NCBI GenBank assembly: GCA_021828925.1 | Contig: JAJZCT010000134.1 | Span: forward strand, 1-7,958 | Direction: 5' to 3' | DNA: 7,958 nucleotides | From: Planctomycetota bacterium | GTDB lineage: Bacteria; Planctomycetota; Phycisphaerae; WQYP01 | Part shown: piece after piece, positions 7,276 to 7,958 of the stretch | Layout of the letters: every line of letters starts with the position of its first letter | Position numbering within the stretch: the first letter of the stretch is position 1 | The notes under the pieces: model-generated | What the model was told of the DNA's origin: nothing | The model's database searches: none | The model's input: the letters and a program-made list of their open reading frames with translations, nothing else | Program-made: the position numbers and the translations under genes

Positions 7276-7296
7276 GCACTCGGCAACCGAGCTGCT
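7276..7296. terminator. Small hairpin between convergent genes, possible terminator
   Basis: CTCGG (7279-7283) and CCGAG (7287-7291) pair around a CAA loop. An outer GCA/TGC pair extends the stem across one bulged base. It fills the 25-base gap between the synthase stop and the cytochrome stop, where a shared terminator would be expected. No T-run follows on either strand, so the call is weak. Confidence 0.3.
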
Positions 7297-7811
7297 TAGT
7301 GATGCCGCATCCATGGCGGCATTTTTCCGCGTGGCAAGCTCTTGAGGTACGCGGTGACCGCCACAGCATCGGCATGGTTCATGCGATAGGCCGGCATGGG
7401 TGGCCCGGCATAATGCCCGCGCGGATCACGGCCGGTGGTTAGGAATTTAATCATGGCGCCGGCATTCCACCGCCAAGGCAAACCCGCAATATTCGGGGCA
7501 CCATGCGGCCAATGGCGCACGGGGAAGTTGGGCTTGTAGGCAATTTTAGCACCCTGCAACCATTTGGATTTGATAAACCGGCCATTCTGATCCATGGGCG
7601 TATGGCAGTCGCCGCACATGGCCACCTGATTGACCAGATAACTTCCACGGGATATTTCCATATCCACCGGCGTACCGGCCGCAGGCGCTGCCGCAACGGA
7701 AGCCTCCAAGCCCAAGTTGGCTGTCGGCCGCATTGCCACACCAGCGGTGATGCCGGCAGCCAGCAACACCGCACCCGCAACAACCCCTGATTTCTTGATG
7801 CGTTTACTCAT
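7296..7811 (-). CDS. Mono-heme c-type cytochrome, exported or membrane-anchored
   Basis: This 171-residue protein starts with a basic stretch (MSKRIKK) and a hydrophobic segment (about residues 9-27) that acts as a signal peptide or membrane anchor. An alanine-rich linker (about 37-47) follows, then a cytochrome c domain. The heme-binding CGDCH lies at 66-70 and is preceded by RGSYLVNQVAM. The likely distal methionine is Met139 in GPPMPAYRM, just before the C-terminal helix DAVAVTAYLKSLP (148-160). It should carry electrons on the outer side of the cytoplasmic membrane; its partner is unknown and no oxidase or dehydrogenase is in the window. The start at 7811 is chosen because the reverse strand has GGAG (7817-7820) five bases upstream and the protein then begins with a proper signal sequence. 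An in-frame ATG at 7847 would add a 12-residue hydrophobic, phenylalanine-rich leader. The gene converges on the synthase gene and belongs to a different transcription unit. Confidence 0.86.
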   Translation of the reverse strand: MSKRIKKSGVVAGAVLLAAGITAGVAMRPTANLGLEASVAAAPAAGTPVDMEISRGSYLVNQVAMCGDCHTPMDQNGRFIKSKWLQGAKIAYKPNFPVRHWPHGAPNIAGLPWRWNAGAMIKFLTTGRDPRGHYAGPPMPAYRMNHADAVAVTAYLKSLPRGKMPPWMRHH

Positions 7812-7958
7812 GAAAGCTCCAAAAAAGTAAAAGAACTCATCTTGCACCAGTTAGTCAGCACACCCTCCCGACGCTCAACGCACAACATCCGCCAAAGTTG
7901 CAAGCGCACGATATGGACCGCTATTTTGAGGAACTTGCTGCTTGGCTTTTTTTGATCA
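7812..7958. other. Upstream region of the cytochrome gene; no supported gene
   Basis: This stretch should contain the minus-strand promoter of the cytochrome gene, but no convincing -35/-10 pair stands out. A plus-strand ATG at 7913 opens a frame (MDRYFEELAAWLFLI) that runs off the window. It has no clear ribosome binding site, so whether a divergent gene starts here cannot be decided. Confidence 0.4.

Noticed and set aside
7812..7847. Twelve-residue N-terminal extension of the cytochrome
   Set aside because: The start at 7811 has GGAG at 5 bases and gives a normal basic-plus-hydrophobic signal sequence; the extension would place a phenylalanine-rich segment in front of it.
1..7958. Mobile elements, CRISPR arrays, tRNA genes
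   Set aside because: No repeat–spacer pattern, transposase-like protein, terminal inverted repeat pair or tRNA-like fold was seen on reading both strands.

Overview
The window (7,958 bases, moderately GC-rich) is densely coded bacterial DNA. Almost everything lies on the plus strand, apart from one convergent cytochrome gene on the minus strand at the right end. Four features point weakly to the PVC group, perhaps Planctomycetota or Verrucomicrobiota: a long plus short tandem of NfeD proteins, an NhaD/CitM-like antiporter fragment, a PabB, and a methyltransferase–flavoprotein–type III polyketide synthase trio. No rRNA or other phylogenetic marker is present, so this placement is only an inference. 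No tRNA, CRISPR array, insertion sequence or phage gene was seen.

Left part (1-2238): after what may be the last codons of an upstream gene come two NfeD-family membrane proteins separated by 12 bases. The long one (118-1731) has a signal peptide, a ClpP/crotonase-like domain, a membrane block and a C-terminal OB-fold domain. It appears to lack the catalytic serine of the family. The short one (1744-2238) has only the membrane block and the OB domain. The flotillin-like gene that often accompanies such pairs is not downstream.

Middle (2239-2948): this 710-base stretch holds no intact gene. It contains a perfect 8-bp hairpin and an open frame of 172 codons that reads like the N-terminal third of a sodium:proton antiporter, stopping abruptly where the membrane core should continue. 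It is best read as a decayed, internally deleted gene.

Right part (2949-7270): a tight four-gene operon. pabB (aminodeoxychorismate synthase component I) overlaps a class I SAM methyltransferase by ATGA. The methyltransferase overlaps an FAD-dependent oxidoreductase of the geranylgeranyl-reductase type by ATGA, and 13 bases later comes a chalcone-synthase-like type III polyketide synthase with its Cys-His-Asn triad intact. The last three genes look like a small pathway in which the synthase makes an aromatic or pyrone polyketide and the other two methylate and oxidise or reduce it. The product cannot be read from sequence. The coupling of this trio to a folate/PABA gene is the most intriguing point of the window.

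Right end (7271-7958): a mono-heme c-type cytochrome with an N-terminal signal or anchor runs toward the operon. A small hairpin lies in the 25-base gap between the convergent genes. The last 110 bases hold no gene that can be firmly supported.
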